Notes: generated by a model from the sequence alone, not told the origin. A stretch of DNA of 64,000 bases from UBA10649 sp965227045 (GCA_965227045.1 OZ245718.1:3038001-3102000), one strand, 5' to 3'; positions 52,304-60,035 are shown, numbered from the stretch's first letter. A program made the numbers and translations.

Positions 52304-53170
52304 TCAGGTACCCATCGGATGCCACACGGTCTTCGTCTCCACGAGGGAGCGAAGCCGCGACAGTGATGGAGTGGCGTACCAGTCAGCGCCAGGCTGCGGC
52401 CCGCGCACCCGCTTGACGGTGCCCGCAGCCTCCTGCTCGAGTGACACGGCGAGTGCAGCGTCCTCGATTCCGGTGAGGTCAATCGCGTTGACGTCGGCAT
52501 GGCTGGCAAGCCAGGGCATGATCTCCGCCGCATCGCCGGTCAGGACGTTGATCGTGCCCGCAGGCACATCGGAAGTCGCGAGCACCTCGGTCAGCGTGAT
52601 GGCCGGAACCGGCCGCGCGGTGCTCGCGATGACGATAACGGCGTTGCCCGTGGCGACGATCGGTGCGATGACGCTGATCAGGCCGAGCAGGCTCGAGTCC
52701 TGCGGAGCGACCGCGACGACAACCCCCGACGGCTCGGGGATCGAGAAGTTGAAGTACGGCCCAGCCACCTGGTTGGCCGAACCGAGCACCTGCGAGAGCT
52801 TGTCGGTCCATCCCGCGTACCAGACCCAACGATCGATCGCCGCCTCGACCTGGCGTTCGGCGGTTGCAGAGTCGACGCCCTCCGCATCCTGCACGTCGGC
52901 GGCAAACTGAGCGCTGCGCCCCTCCATGACCTCGGCAACGCGGTAGAGCACCTGTCCGCGGTTGTAGGCGGTCGCTGCGCTCCACGAGGCGAAGCCCTTG
53001 CGCGCGGCGAGGACCGCGTCACGCCCGTCCTTGCGCGAGCCCTTGGCGGCGTTGGCGAGGAAGGAGCCGTCGGCTGCCGTGACCTCGTAACTGCGACCCG
53101 ACTCGCTCCGCGGAAACGCACCGCCCACGAACAGCTTGTAGGTCTTGCGGACCTCCACACGGTCGCTCAT
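52304..53170 (-). CDS. Truncated, non-catalytic aldehyde dehydrogenase-like protein
   Basis: A 288-residue protein matching only the N-terminal, cofactor-binding half of an aldehyde dehydrogenase: YKLFVGGAFPRSESGRSYEV, EPSGVVVAVAPQDSSLLGLISVIAPIVATGNAVIV and AGTINVLTGDAAEI. It has no ELGGK glutamate and no catalytic cysteine domain, so it should not oxidise aldehydes by itself. It overlaps the full-length dehydrogenase upstream by four bases. The arrangement recalls ALDH16, where a complete and a truncated domain are fused; here they look split. ATG 53170 is preferred; the longer frame lies within the neighbour. Confidence 0.8.
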   Translation of the reverse strand: MSDRVEVRKTYKLFVGGAFPRSESGRSYEVTAADGSFLANAAKGSRKDGRDAVLAARKGFASWSAATAYNRGQVLYRVAEVMEGRSAQFAADVQDAEGVDSATAERQVEAAIDRWVWYAGWTDKLSQVLGSANQVAGPYFNFSIPEPSGVVVAVAPQDSSLLGLISVIAPIVATGNAVIVIASTARPVPAITLTEVLATSDVPAGTINVLTGDAAEIMPWLASHADVNAIDLTGIEDAALAVSLEQEAAGTVKRVRGPQPGADWYATPSLSRLRSLVETKTVWHPMGT

Positions 53171-54621
53171 CGTGCGTCCTCCATGACGTCTGCGGCGAGG
53201 TAGGCACCGAGTCCTTGCCGTCCGCCCTCGCGTCCGAAGCCCGACTCCTTGTAACCGCCGAACGGGCTCGCGGGATCGAACCTGTTGAACGTATTGGCCC
53301 ACACCACGCCGGCTCGCAGGCGCTCGGCCATCCACAGGATGCGGCTGCCCTTCTCGGTCCAGATGCCAGCAGACAGTCCGTAGGGCGTGTTGTTCGCCTT
53401 GTCGACCGCCTCCTCCGGTGTGCGGAAGGTCAGTACCGACAGGACGGGCCCGAAGATCTCCTCGCGGGCAATGCGGTGGGCCTGCGTCACTCCCGTGAAC
53501 ACGGTGGGAGCGAACCACCAGCCCCGCTCGGGAATCGCGCAGGGCGCGCTCCAGCGCTCGGCGCCTTCGTCCTCTCCCGACCGGACGAGCTCGTCGATGC
53601 GCGCGAGCTGGGCCGCCGAATTGATCGCGCCGATATCGGTGTTCTTGTCGAGCGGATCTCCAAGTCGCAGCGTGCTCAGGCGGCGCTTGAGCGAGTCAAT
53701 GACCTCGTCGGCCACGGACTCCTGAACGAGCAGCCGCGAACCCGCACAGCACACGTGGCCCTGGTTGAAGAAGATGCCGTTGACGACGCCTTCGACGGCC
53801 TGGTCGACAGGCGCATCGTCGAACACGATGTTGGCGGCCTTGCCTCCGAGCTCGAGGGTCAGCCGCTTGCCGCTGCCGGCAAGCGCGCGCATGATCGCCT
53901 TGCCGACCTCCGTGGATCCGGTGAACGCGACCTTGTCGACACCGGGGTGCTCGACGAGAAGGCGGCCGGTCTCGCCGGCACCGGTGATGATGTTCACGAC
54001 GCCCGGCGGCAGGTCGGCCTGGCGGCAGATGTCCGCGAATGCGAGCGCGGTGAGAGAGGTCGTCTCCGCTGGCTTGAGTACCACGGTGTTCCCGCAGGCG
54101 AGCGCTGGAGCGATCTTCCACGCGAGCATGAGAAGGGGAAAGTTCCACGGAATCACTTGCGCCGCAACACCTATCGGCTGCGGGTCGCGGCCGTAGCCCG
54201 CATGATCGAGCTTGTCGGCCCAGCCCGCGTGGTAGAAGAAGTGCGCCGCGACCAACGGAATATCGACGTCGCGTGACTCTCGGATCGGCTTGCCGTTGTC
54301 GAGTGACTCCAGTACCGCCAGCTCGCGCGAGCGCTCCTGCACCAGCCGCGCGATGCGGAACAGGTACTTGGCGCGGTCCCGGCCGGACATCGGCCCCCAG
54401 ACGTTGTCGAATGCGGTCCGCGCGGCTTGCACCGCTCGATCGACGTCGGAGGAGCCGGCCTCGGAGATCTCGGCGAGAACTTCCTCGGTAGCGGGGTTCA
54501 GCGTCTTGAAGGTCGACCCGCCGGTGGCGTCGACGAACTCGCCATTGATGAACAGTCCGTACGACGATGCAATGTCGACGACGCTGCGCGACTCGGGAGC
54601 GGGCGCGTACTCGAAGGCCAT
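53167..54621 (-). CDS. Aldehyde dehydrogenase (ALDH16-like catalytic partner)
   Basis: Full-length aldehyde dehydrogenase, 484 residues. VIPWNFPLLMLAWKIAPAL and FTGSTEVG bind NAD(P)+; Glu257 in LELGGK and Cys291 in NQGHVCCAGSR are catalytic. EIFGPVLSVLTF and the C-terminal NTFNRFDPASPFGGYKESG are normal. It lies between deoC and the truncated partner. Acetaldehyde, the DeoC product, is a likely substrate, but this is inferred from position. AGGAA is six bases before ATG 54621, eleven bases after deoC. Confidence 0.88.
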   Translation of the reverse strand: MAFEYAPAPESRSVVDIASSYGLFINGEFVDATGGSTFKTLNPATEEVLAEISEAGSSDVDRAVQAARTAFDNVWGPMSGRDRAKYLFRIARLVQERSRELAVLESLDNGKPIRESRDVDIPLVAAHFFYHAGWADKLDHAGYGRDPQPIGVAAQVIPWNFPLLMLAWKIAPALACGNTVVLKPAETTSLTALAFADICRQADLPPGVVNIITGAGETGRLLVEHPGVDKVAFTGSTEVGKAIMRALAGSGKRLTLELGGKAANIVFDDAPVDQAVEGVVNGIFFNQGHVCCAGSRLLVQESVADEVIDSLKRRLSTLRLGDPLDKNTDIGAINSAAQLARIDELVRSGEDEGAERWSAPCAIPERGWWFAPTVFTGVTQAHRIAREEIFGPVLSVLTFRTPEEAVDKANNTPYGLSAGIWTEKGSRILWMAERLRAGVVWANTFNRFDPASPFGGYKESGFGREGGRQGLGAYLAADVMEDAR

Positions 54622-54631
54622 GAGATTCCTG

Positions 54632-55561
54632 TCAGTCGATCGTGACGTAGTCGGGACCGGAGTAGTGCCCGCTCGCCATGCGCTGGCGCTGGAGCAGGAG
54701 GTCGTTGAGCAGTGTCGACGCGCCGAAGCGGAACAGGTCGGGTGTCAGCCACGCCTCGCCTACCGTCTCGTTGACGAGGACGAGGTACTTGATCGCATCC
54801 TTGCTGGTGCGAATGCCGCCGGCCGCCTTGACGCCGACGCGCCGCCCGGTGGATGCCTCGAAGTCGCGCACCGCCTCGAGCATGACGAGCGTCACGGGTG
54901 GCGTTGCTGCGGGCACCACCTTGCCCGTCGAGCTCTTGATGAAGTCCGCACCAGCCAGCATCGCCAGCCAGGACGCACGTCGGACATTGTCGAGAGTGCG
55001 CAGTTCTCCGGTCTCGAGGATCACCTTCAGGTGCGCGTCGCCGCACGCCTGCTTGACGGCGACGATCTCGTCGAACACGTGCGAGTAGTTGCCAGCGAGG
55101 AAGGCGCCGCGGTCGATGACCATGTCGATCTCGTCGGCACCCGACGCGACGGCTTCCTTGGTGTCCATGAGTTTCACGTCGAGGCTCGCGCGCCCGGATG
55201 GAAAGGCCGTCGCGACCGCGGCCACGTGCACGTTGTCGCCGACGACCTCGCGTGCGACACCGACGAGGTCTCCGTACACGCACACTGCAGCGACGCTCGG
55301 CACTGATGCGTCGGTGGGGTCGGGGCGGAGCGCCTTCGCGCACATCGCCCGGACCTTGCCGGCGGTGTCCATGCCCTCAAGGGTGGTGAGGTCGACCATG
55401 CGGATGGCCAGGTCGATGGCCCAGGACTTCGCTGCGTTCTTGATCGATCGAGTTCCGAGTGCGGCTACCCGGGCGTTTGCGCCAACCTCATCGACGCCCG
55501 GCAGCCCATGCAGCAACTGGCGCAGGGAGCCGGTGTCGGCCAGTGCAGGGGAACGTGTCAC
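54632..55561 (-). CDS. deoC: Deoxyribose-phosphate aldolase
   Basis: Cleaves 2-deoxyribose-5-phosphate to glyceraldehyde-3-phosphate and acetaldehyde. The 309-residue protein is of the longer DeoC type. Lys209 in DFIKSSTGK is the Schiff-base residue and Lys245 in VGVKAAGGIR the proton relay; DEIDMVIDRGAF carries a catalytic Asp. GTG 55561 follows TAGAGT by six bases, a promoter that lies in the end of the upstream mutase gene. Downstream are the aldehyde dehydrogenases that could remove acetaldehyde. Confidence 0.96.
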   Translation of the reverse strand: MTRSPALADTGSLRQLLHGLPGVDEVGANARVAALGTRSIKNAAKSWAIDLAIRMVDLTTLEGMDTAGKVRAMCAKALRPDPTDASVPSVAAVCVYGDLVGVAREVVGDNVHVAAVATAFPSGRASLDVKLMDTKEAVASGADEIDMVIDRGAFLAGNYSHVFDEIVAVKQACGDAHLKVILETGELRTLDNVRRASWLAMLAGADFIKSSTGKVVPAATPPVTLVMLEAVRDFEASTGRRVGVKAAGGIRTSKDAIKYLVLVNETVGEAWLTPDLFRFGASTLLNDLLLQRQRMASGHYSGPDYVTID

Positions 55562-55565
55562 CGCC

Positions 55566-57221
55566 CTACTCTAGCCACCGGCCCACGTCAGCAGCCATGG
55601 CTCGCAACTCTTCGGCGGCCCGTGAGCGAGCCCCAGCGAGGTCGTCGTGAACGACCGGGACCACGCTTTGCAGGTAGCACTTGACCTTCGGCTCGGTTCC
55701 GCTCGGACGCACGATGACGCGGGCGCCCGAGGCGAGCGTGAAGCGCAGGCCGTCGGTCGGCGGCAGGCCGTTGCTGCCCGTCGCGAGGTCATCGACAGTG
55801 CTCACGGGCACTCCCGCGATGGTGGACGGCGGGGCGGTCCGCAGATCCGCCATGACCTGATCGATGCGCGCGACGTCGGTGACGCGCACGGACACCTGGC
55901 TCGTGGCGTACACGCCGTGTAGCAACGCGAGGTCGTCGAGTACGTCGAGAATCGTGCGGTCCTTGGACTCGAGTCTCGTGGCCATCTCGATGACCATCAG
56001 CGCCGCGGTGATGCCGTCCTTGTCGCGCACCCCGTTGGGATCGACGCAGTAGCCGAGGGCCTCCTCGTAGCCGAATGTGAGGTCGGGCACGCGCGCGATC
56101 CACTTGAACCCGGTGAGGGTTTGCTCGTAGCCGAGGTTGAAGTCTTCTGCGATCTGCGCGAGCAGCGACGACGACACGATCGACTGTGCCATCACACCTC
56201 GACGGGCCAGGCGGCGATTCCCGGTGCCGATCCACCATGCGAGCAGGGCGCCGACCTCATCGCCGGTAAGCATGCGCCAGCCCTCGGAGGTGGGCACGCC
56301 CACCGCACAGCGGTCTGCGTCGGGGTCGTGCGCAATGACGAGGTCCGCGTCACTGGCCGCCGCCGCTGCCAGCGCCAAGTCCATTGCTCCGGGCTCTTCC
56401 GGGTTCGGGAACGACACGGTCGGGAAAGCCGCGTCGGGTTCGAACTGCTCGGCGACGATGACCGGCTGTGGGTATCCGGCCTCCTTCAGCACGCGGAGGA
56501 AGACCTTGCCGCCGACTCCGTGCATCGCGGTGTATGCAACGCGGATCCGCGTGGGCGGACCGGGTTCGAGGAGGGTCACCGCGCGCGTGGCGTAGGCCTC
56601 GACGATGTCGTCACCCAAGGTCGTCCAGTCGTCGCCGTGCGGAAGTTCGGCGACGGGGCCGAGCTCGGTGACCGCGGCGATGTGTGCGCTGATCTCCGCG
56701 TCGGCAGGCGGAACGATCTGGCTTCCGTCACCGAGGTACACCTTGTAGCCGTTGTCCTGGGGTGGGTTGTGGCTCGCGGTGACCATGATTCCTGCGACGC
56801 AGCCCAGGTGCCTGATCGCGAACGCGAGCACCGGAGTGGGCAGGTGCTCGGGGAGCACCATCGCGGTCAGTCCCGCACCCGTCAGGATCTGTGCAGTAAC
56901 GCGCGCGAAGAGATCGGACTTTGTGCGTGCGTCGTAGCCGATCACCACCGCCCCGCCACCGCGCTCGTTGAGATACGCGGCGATGCCCGCAGCGGCGCGC
57001 GCGACGACGACGAGATTCATGCGATTGGGACCAGGGCCGATTCGACCGCGAAGTCCCGCCGTGCCGAACTCGAGGACACCGGAGAACGCGTCGGCAATCT
57101 CTGCGTGCGCGGCGCCGTCACCCGACTCGGCCGCCGCGATGGTCGACGCCAGTTCGGCGCGCGAATCGGGATCGGGGTCGGTCGCGGCCCAAGCGCGCGC
57201 CTGCGCGAGCAGGTCCGCCAT
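55566..57221 (-). CDS. Phosphohexomutase/phosphopentomutase (PGM2-like phospho-sugar mutase)
   Basis: Alpha-D-phosphohexomutase-fold enzyme of 551 residues. FGTAGLRGRIGPGPNRMN opens the fold, Ser150 in TASHNPPQDNGYK is the phosphoserine, DPDADR at 299-304 binds Mg2+, GYCVDPN faces the sugar and RPSGTEPKVKCY binds phosphate. The set corresponds to mycobacterial PmmB and to PGM2, which can act as phosphopentomutase. No deoB is seen in the window, so it may turn (deoxy)ribose-1-phosphate into the 5-phosphate between PNP/DeoA and DeoC. ATG 57221 overlaps the PNP stop (TGATG). Confidence 0.88.
   Translation of the reverse strand: MADLLAQARAWAATDPDPDSRAELASTIAAAESGDGAAHAEIADAFSGVLEFGTAGLRGRIGPGPNRMNLVVVARAAAGIAAYLNERGGGAVVIGYDARTKSDLFARVTAQILTGAGLTAMVLPEHLPTPVLAFAIRHLGCVAGIMVTASHNPPQDNGYKVYLGDGSQIVPPADAEISAHIAAVTELGPVAELPHGDDWTTLGDDIVEAYATRAVTLLEPGPPTRIRVAYTAMHGVGGKVFLRVLKEAGYPQPVIVAEQFEPDAAFPTVSFPNPEEPGAMDLALAAAAASDADLVIAHDPDADRCAVGVPTSEGWRMLTGDEVGALLAWWIGTGNRRLARRGVMAQSIVSSSLLAQIAEDFNLGYEQTLTGFKWIARVPDLTFGYEEALGYCVDPNGVRDKDGITAALMVIEMATRLESKDRTILDVLDDLALLHGVYATSQVSVRVTDVARIDQVMADLRTAPPSTIAGVPVSTVDDLATGSNGLPPTDGLRFTLASGARVIVRPSGTEPKVKCYLQSVVPVVHDDLAGARSRAAEELRAMAADVGRWLE
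55568..55573 (-). promoter_or_regulatory. -10 element, probable leaderless promoter of deoC
   Basis: On the minus strand TAGAGT ends six bases before GTG 55561. It sits in the last codons of the mutase gene, so deoC can be transcribed apart from PNP and the mutase. Confidence 0.5.
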
Positions 57222-58033
57222 CACAGCTCGCGAATGACGCGTCCCAGGAGGTCGCCCATCCGCGTGGCGGCGGCCTTGCCTGCCTCGAGCACCTCTTCGT
57301 GGTTCAGCGGCTGCCCGGTCATCCCGGCAGCAAGATTGGTGACGAGCGACAGGCCCAGGATCTCCATGCCGAGCGAACGCGCGACGATCGCCTCCAGCGC
57401 GGTGCTCATGCCCACGAGGGTGCCGCCGATCGTGCGCACCATGGCGATCTCGGCCGGCGTCTCGTACATCGGGCCGGGGAACTGGGCGTACACGCCCTCG
57501 GGCAGCGTTGGCTCGAGCTGACGGCACAGGCCGCGCAGTCGGGCGGAGTACAGGTCCGTGAGGTCGACGAAATGCGCGCCATGCAGTGGTGACGTGCCAG
57601 TGAGGTTGATGTGGTCCGCGATGAGGACGGGGGTGCCCGGGCTCCAGCTCGCGTCGAGCCCGCCGCAGCCGTTCGTCAGGACGATGGTCGAACAGCCCGC
57701 CGCCGCTGCGGTACGCACGCCGTGGGTGACGGCGTCCACCCCAAGCTCCTCGTACAAATGCGTGCGACCGAGGAACACCAGAACGCGGGTGCCGTCGGCG
57801 TCGACGCTGCGCACGCGGCCGGCGTGGCCGGCTACCGACGGAGCGGAGAAGTGCGGCAGATCCGTGATCGAGATGTCGGCAGTCGTCGTGCCGAGCAGAT
57901 CGACCGCGGGCACCCAGCCGGAGCCGAGGACCACGGCGACGTCGTGTTGGGGCTGGCCGGTCAGTTCGGCGAGGGCGGCGGCCGCCTCGGCGGCACGTTC
58001 GGTGGCGAGGAGGGTGCTCGGATGCTGGGTCAC
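57221..58033 (-). CDS. Purine-nucleoside phosphorylase, trimeric type
   Basis: Phosphorolyses inosine, guanosine and their deoxy forms. The 270-residue protein matches the trimeric PNP class: VVLGSGWVPAV and GHAGRV bind phosphate, LTNGCGGLDASWSPGTPVLI is the family signature, FPGPMYETPAEI and GMSTALEAIVAR close the active site, and VTNLAAG holds the base-binding Asn. GTG 58033 is six bases after TATCGT. It is co-transcribed with the mutase. Adenosine enters through Add as inosine. Confidence 0.94.
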   Translation of the reverse strand: MTQHPSTLLATERAAEAAAALAELTGQPQHDVAVVLGSGWVPAVDLLGTTTADISITDLPHFSAPSVAGHAGRVRSVDADGTRVLVFLGRTHLYEELGVDAVTHGVRTAAAAGCSTIVLTNGCGGLDASWSPGTPVLIADHINLTGTSPLHGAHFVDLTDLYSARLRGLCRQLEPTLPEGVYAQFPGPMYETPAEIAMVRTIGGTLVGMSTALEAIVARSLGMEILGLSLVTNLAAGMTGQPLNHEEVLEAGKAAATRMGDLLGRVIREL

Positions 58034-58039
58034 CGGACG

Positions 58040-58045
58040 ACGATA
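58040..58045 (-). promoter_or_regulatory. -10 element, probable leaderless promoter of the PNP gene
   Basis: On the minus strand TATCGT ends six bases before GTG 58033, within the 16-base gap after lpdA. Confidence 0.45.
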
Positions 58046-58049
58046 ACCG

Positions 58050-59453
58050 CTACTCAGCAGCGATGTGCAGGCGCCGCGCTGCTTCGGCGATCGACCCGGA
58101 CAGGCTCGGATACACCGTGAAGGTCGACGCCAGCTGGTCGACGGTGAGCCGCTGCTCCACGGCGATCGTCAGCGGATGGATCAGCTCGCTGGCATGGGGG
58201 CTGACGATGACCGCCCCGGCGACAATCCGGGAGCCGCGGCGGCAGAACAGTTTCACGAAGCCGTCGGTGTGATCCTCCATCTTGGCGCGCGCGTTGGGCG
58301 CCAACGGGACGGTGACGACGTCGCCGCGGAATCGCTCAGCATCGAGATCGGCCTGCGTCAGTCCGACGGTCGCGATCTCGGGGTTGGTGAAGACGGTGCT
58401 CGAGACGGTCGTCAGATCGAGCGGAGTCACGGCGTCGCCAAGCGCGTGCCACATCGCGATCCGGCCCTGCATGGCGGCTACGGATGCGAGCATCAGCACG
58501 CCGGTGCAGTCGCCGGCCGCGTACACCCCGCGCCGCGATGTTCTCGACACGCGGTCTACGCGGATGAAGCCACGGTCGTTCGTCTCGACACCGGCCTCTG
58601 CGAGGCCGAGGTCATCGGTATTGGGCGAGGAGCCGACGGCCATCAGCACGTGCGACCCGGTGATCACCTCGCCGGTGCTCAGCGTGACCTCGACGCCGTC
58701 GGCGGTCCGTCGCGCTGCGGTTGCGCGGGACCGGTTGAGCACCTCGAGGCCGCGTCGCCCGTACACGCCCTCGAGTACGCGGGCCGCGTCGGGATCCTCG
58801 CTCGGAAGCACGCGATCGCGCGACGACACGAGGACCACACGGCTGCCGAGAGCGTGGTACGCGCCGGCGAACTCGGCACCGGTAACTCCTGAGCCCACGA
58901 CGATCAGTCGCTCGGGCACCGCGGGAAGGTCGTAGACCTGGTCCCAGTTGAGGATCCGCTCTCCGTCGGGCGCTGCTTCGGGCAGCTCGCGTGGCCGTGC
59001 TCCCGTCGCGAGGAGGGTCGCGTCGGGGGCGAGGTCCTCCGTCGACCCGTCCGCGTGCTCGACGATGACGTGCCCGTCAGCATTCAGCCGCCCCGTGCCC
59101 GCGATGACGCGGATTCCCTCGCGTGCCAGCTGGCCGGCGATGTCGTCACTCTGCGCTGTGGCGAGGTGCTTGATGCGGTTGTTCACCTCGTCGAGATCGA
59201 CGCCGATGAGCGACGGATCTGGCTTCTGGCCGTTGATGCGTACGCCCAGGGTCGCGCTGCTGGCGGCCGCGGTGATGACATTGGCGGTCGCGATCAGCGC
59301 CTTGCTCGGAACACAGTCGGTGAGCACGGCCGAGCCGCCGAGCCCGTCGCGGTGCACGACCGTGACCTCGGCGCCGAGCTGCCGAGCGACCAGCGCCGCT
59401 TCATACCCGCCCGGCCCACCTCCGACGATCACGACTGTGGTCACGCGCGGCAT
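58050..59453 (-). CDS. lpdA: NAD(P)H-quinone reductase, LpdA type
   Basis: Flavoprotein disulfide reductase-fold enzyme, 467 residues, most like mycobacterial LpdA (Rv3303c type), which reduces quinones. FAD motif VIVGGGPGGYEAA and NAD motif VVGSGVTGAEFA are intact, and AAGDCTGV is the second FAD motif. The redox-active pair of true lipoamide dehydrogenases is broken: GGSAVLTDC keeps only Cys47 and has Ala42 for the other. The C-terminal HxxP motif is also lost (TVYPSLSG), so disulfide chemistry is unlikely. Start ATG 59453 or GTG 59444. It is divergent from a cyclotransferase-like gene, as in mycobacteria. Confidence 0.9.
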   Translation of the reverse strand: MPRVTTVVIVGGGPGGYEAALVARQLGAEVTVVHRDGLGGSAVLTDCVPSKALIATANVITAAASSATLGVRINGQKPDPSLIGVDLDEVNNRIKHLATAQSDDIAGQLAREGIRVIAGTGRLNADGHVIVEHADGSTEDLAPDATLLATGARPRELPEAAPDGERILNWDQVYDLPAVPERLIVVGSGVTGAEFAGAYHALGSRVVLVSSRDRVLPSEDPDAARVLEGVYGRRGLEVLNRSRATAARRTADGVEVTLSTGEVITGSHVLMAVGSSPNTDDLGLAEAGVETNDRGFIRVDRVSRTSRRGVYAAGDCTGVLMLASVAAMQGRIAMWHALGDAVTPLDLTTVSSTVFTNPEIATVGLTQADLDAERFRGDVVTVPLAPNARAKMEDHTDGFVKLFCRRGSRIVAGAVIVSPHASELIHPLTIAVEQRLTVDQLASTFTVYPSLSGSIAEAARRLHIAAE

Positions 59454-59478
59454 TCTTCCGTACTTCGCCGCGCATCCC

Positions 59479-59484
59479 TACTCT
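59479..59484 (+). promoter_or_regulatory. -10 element, probable leaderless promoter of the cyclotransferase-like gene
   Basis: TACTCT ends seven bases before GTG 59492 and only one base before GTG 59486, so the second GTG is the better start. Confidence 0.45.
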
Positions 59485-59491
59485 GGTGCGC

Positions 59492-59944
59492 GTGACCTTG
59501 TATGCGGCCTATGGCTCGAACCTTGATCCCCGACGCATGGCGCTTCGCGCGCCGGCGTCGCCAGTCTTCGCGACGGGGTGGCTGCACGGGTGGCGCCTGA
59601 CCTTCGCCGGCAGCGATTCGGAGTGGGCGGGCTCGAATGCCACGGTCGTGGAGGACCCGGACGAGTCGGTCTTCGTCGTTCTCTACGACGTGCCCCCGGC
59701 CGACGAGCAGGCCCTGGATCAGTGGGAGGACATCGATCTGGGCCTGTGGCGCAAGATCCGCGTCAGGGTGCAGACCCTCGACGGGGAGCCGCTGGCCTGG
59801 CTCTACACGCTGGATGCGTACGAGGGCGGCCTGCCGACGGTCGAGCAACTGGCCACGGTGGCCGACGCGGCCGAGGCGGGCGGTGCTCCGGCGGACTACG
59901 TCGACCGCATTCGCCGGCACCCCTGCCAGCTCGACGCCGACTAG
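59492..59944 (+). CDS. Gamma-glutamylcyclotransferase-like (AIG2/BtrG fold) protein
   Basis: A 150-residue protein of the cyclotransferase fold. LYAAYGSNLDPRRM contains the YGSNL loop that binds the gamma-glutamyl group. FVVLYDVPPADEQALDQWEDID has the Glu expected to act as acid/base, and AWLYTLDAYEGGLPT ends the barrel. It may cleave gamma-glutamyl amides; the substrate is unknown. GTG 59492 is preferred to GTG 59486 on promoter spacing. Its 3' end faces accA, with a hairpin between. Confidence 0.82.
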   Translation: MTLYAAYGSNLDPRRMALRAPASPVFATGWLHGWRLTFAGSDSEWAGSNATVVEDPDESVFVVLYDVPPADEQALDQWEDIDLGLWRKIRVRVQTLDGEPLAWLYTLDAYEGGLPTVEQLATVADAAEAGGAPADYVDRIRRHPCQLDAD

Positions 59945-59967
59945 GCCCGCCAACCCCCACCCCTTCC

Positions 59968-60028
59968 GCCGACCTTGACGTTGGCGTGGAAATGGCCACT
60001 CAAAACCCACGCCAACCTCAAGATCGGC
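59968..60028. repeat. 22-bp inverted repeat between convergent genes, family B copy 2
   Basis: Arms 59968-59989 and 60007-60028 are complementary at 20 of 22 bases around a 17-base spacer. The outer part CGACCTTGACGTTGG matches the arm of the 51476-51533 palindrome at all but a few bases. As there, it lies between two convergent genes (cyclotransferase-like and accA), which supports a role at transcript ends. Confidence 0.7.
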
Positions 60029-60035
60029 GAGAGGG

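Noticed and set aside
52002..52325. Alternative minus-strand frame as the missing N-terminus of the acetyltransferase
   Set aside because: It is out of frame with the GNAT domain, Arg-rich and lacks any GNAT-like sequence.
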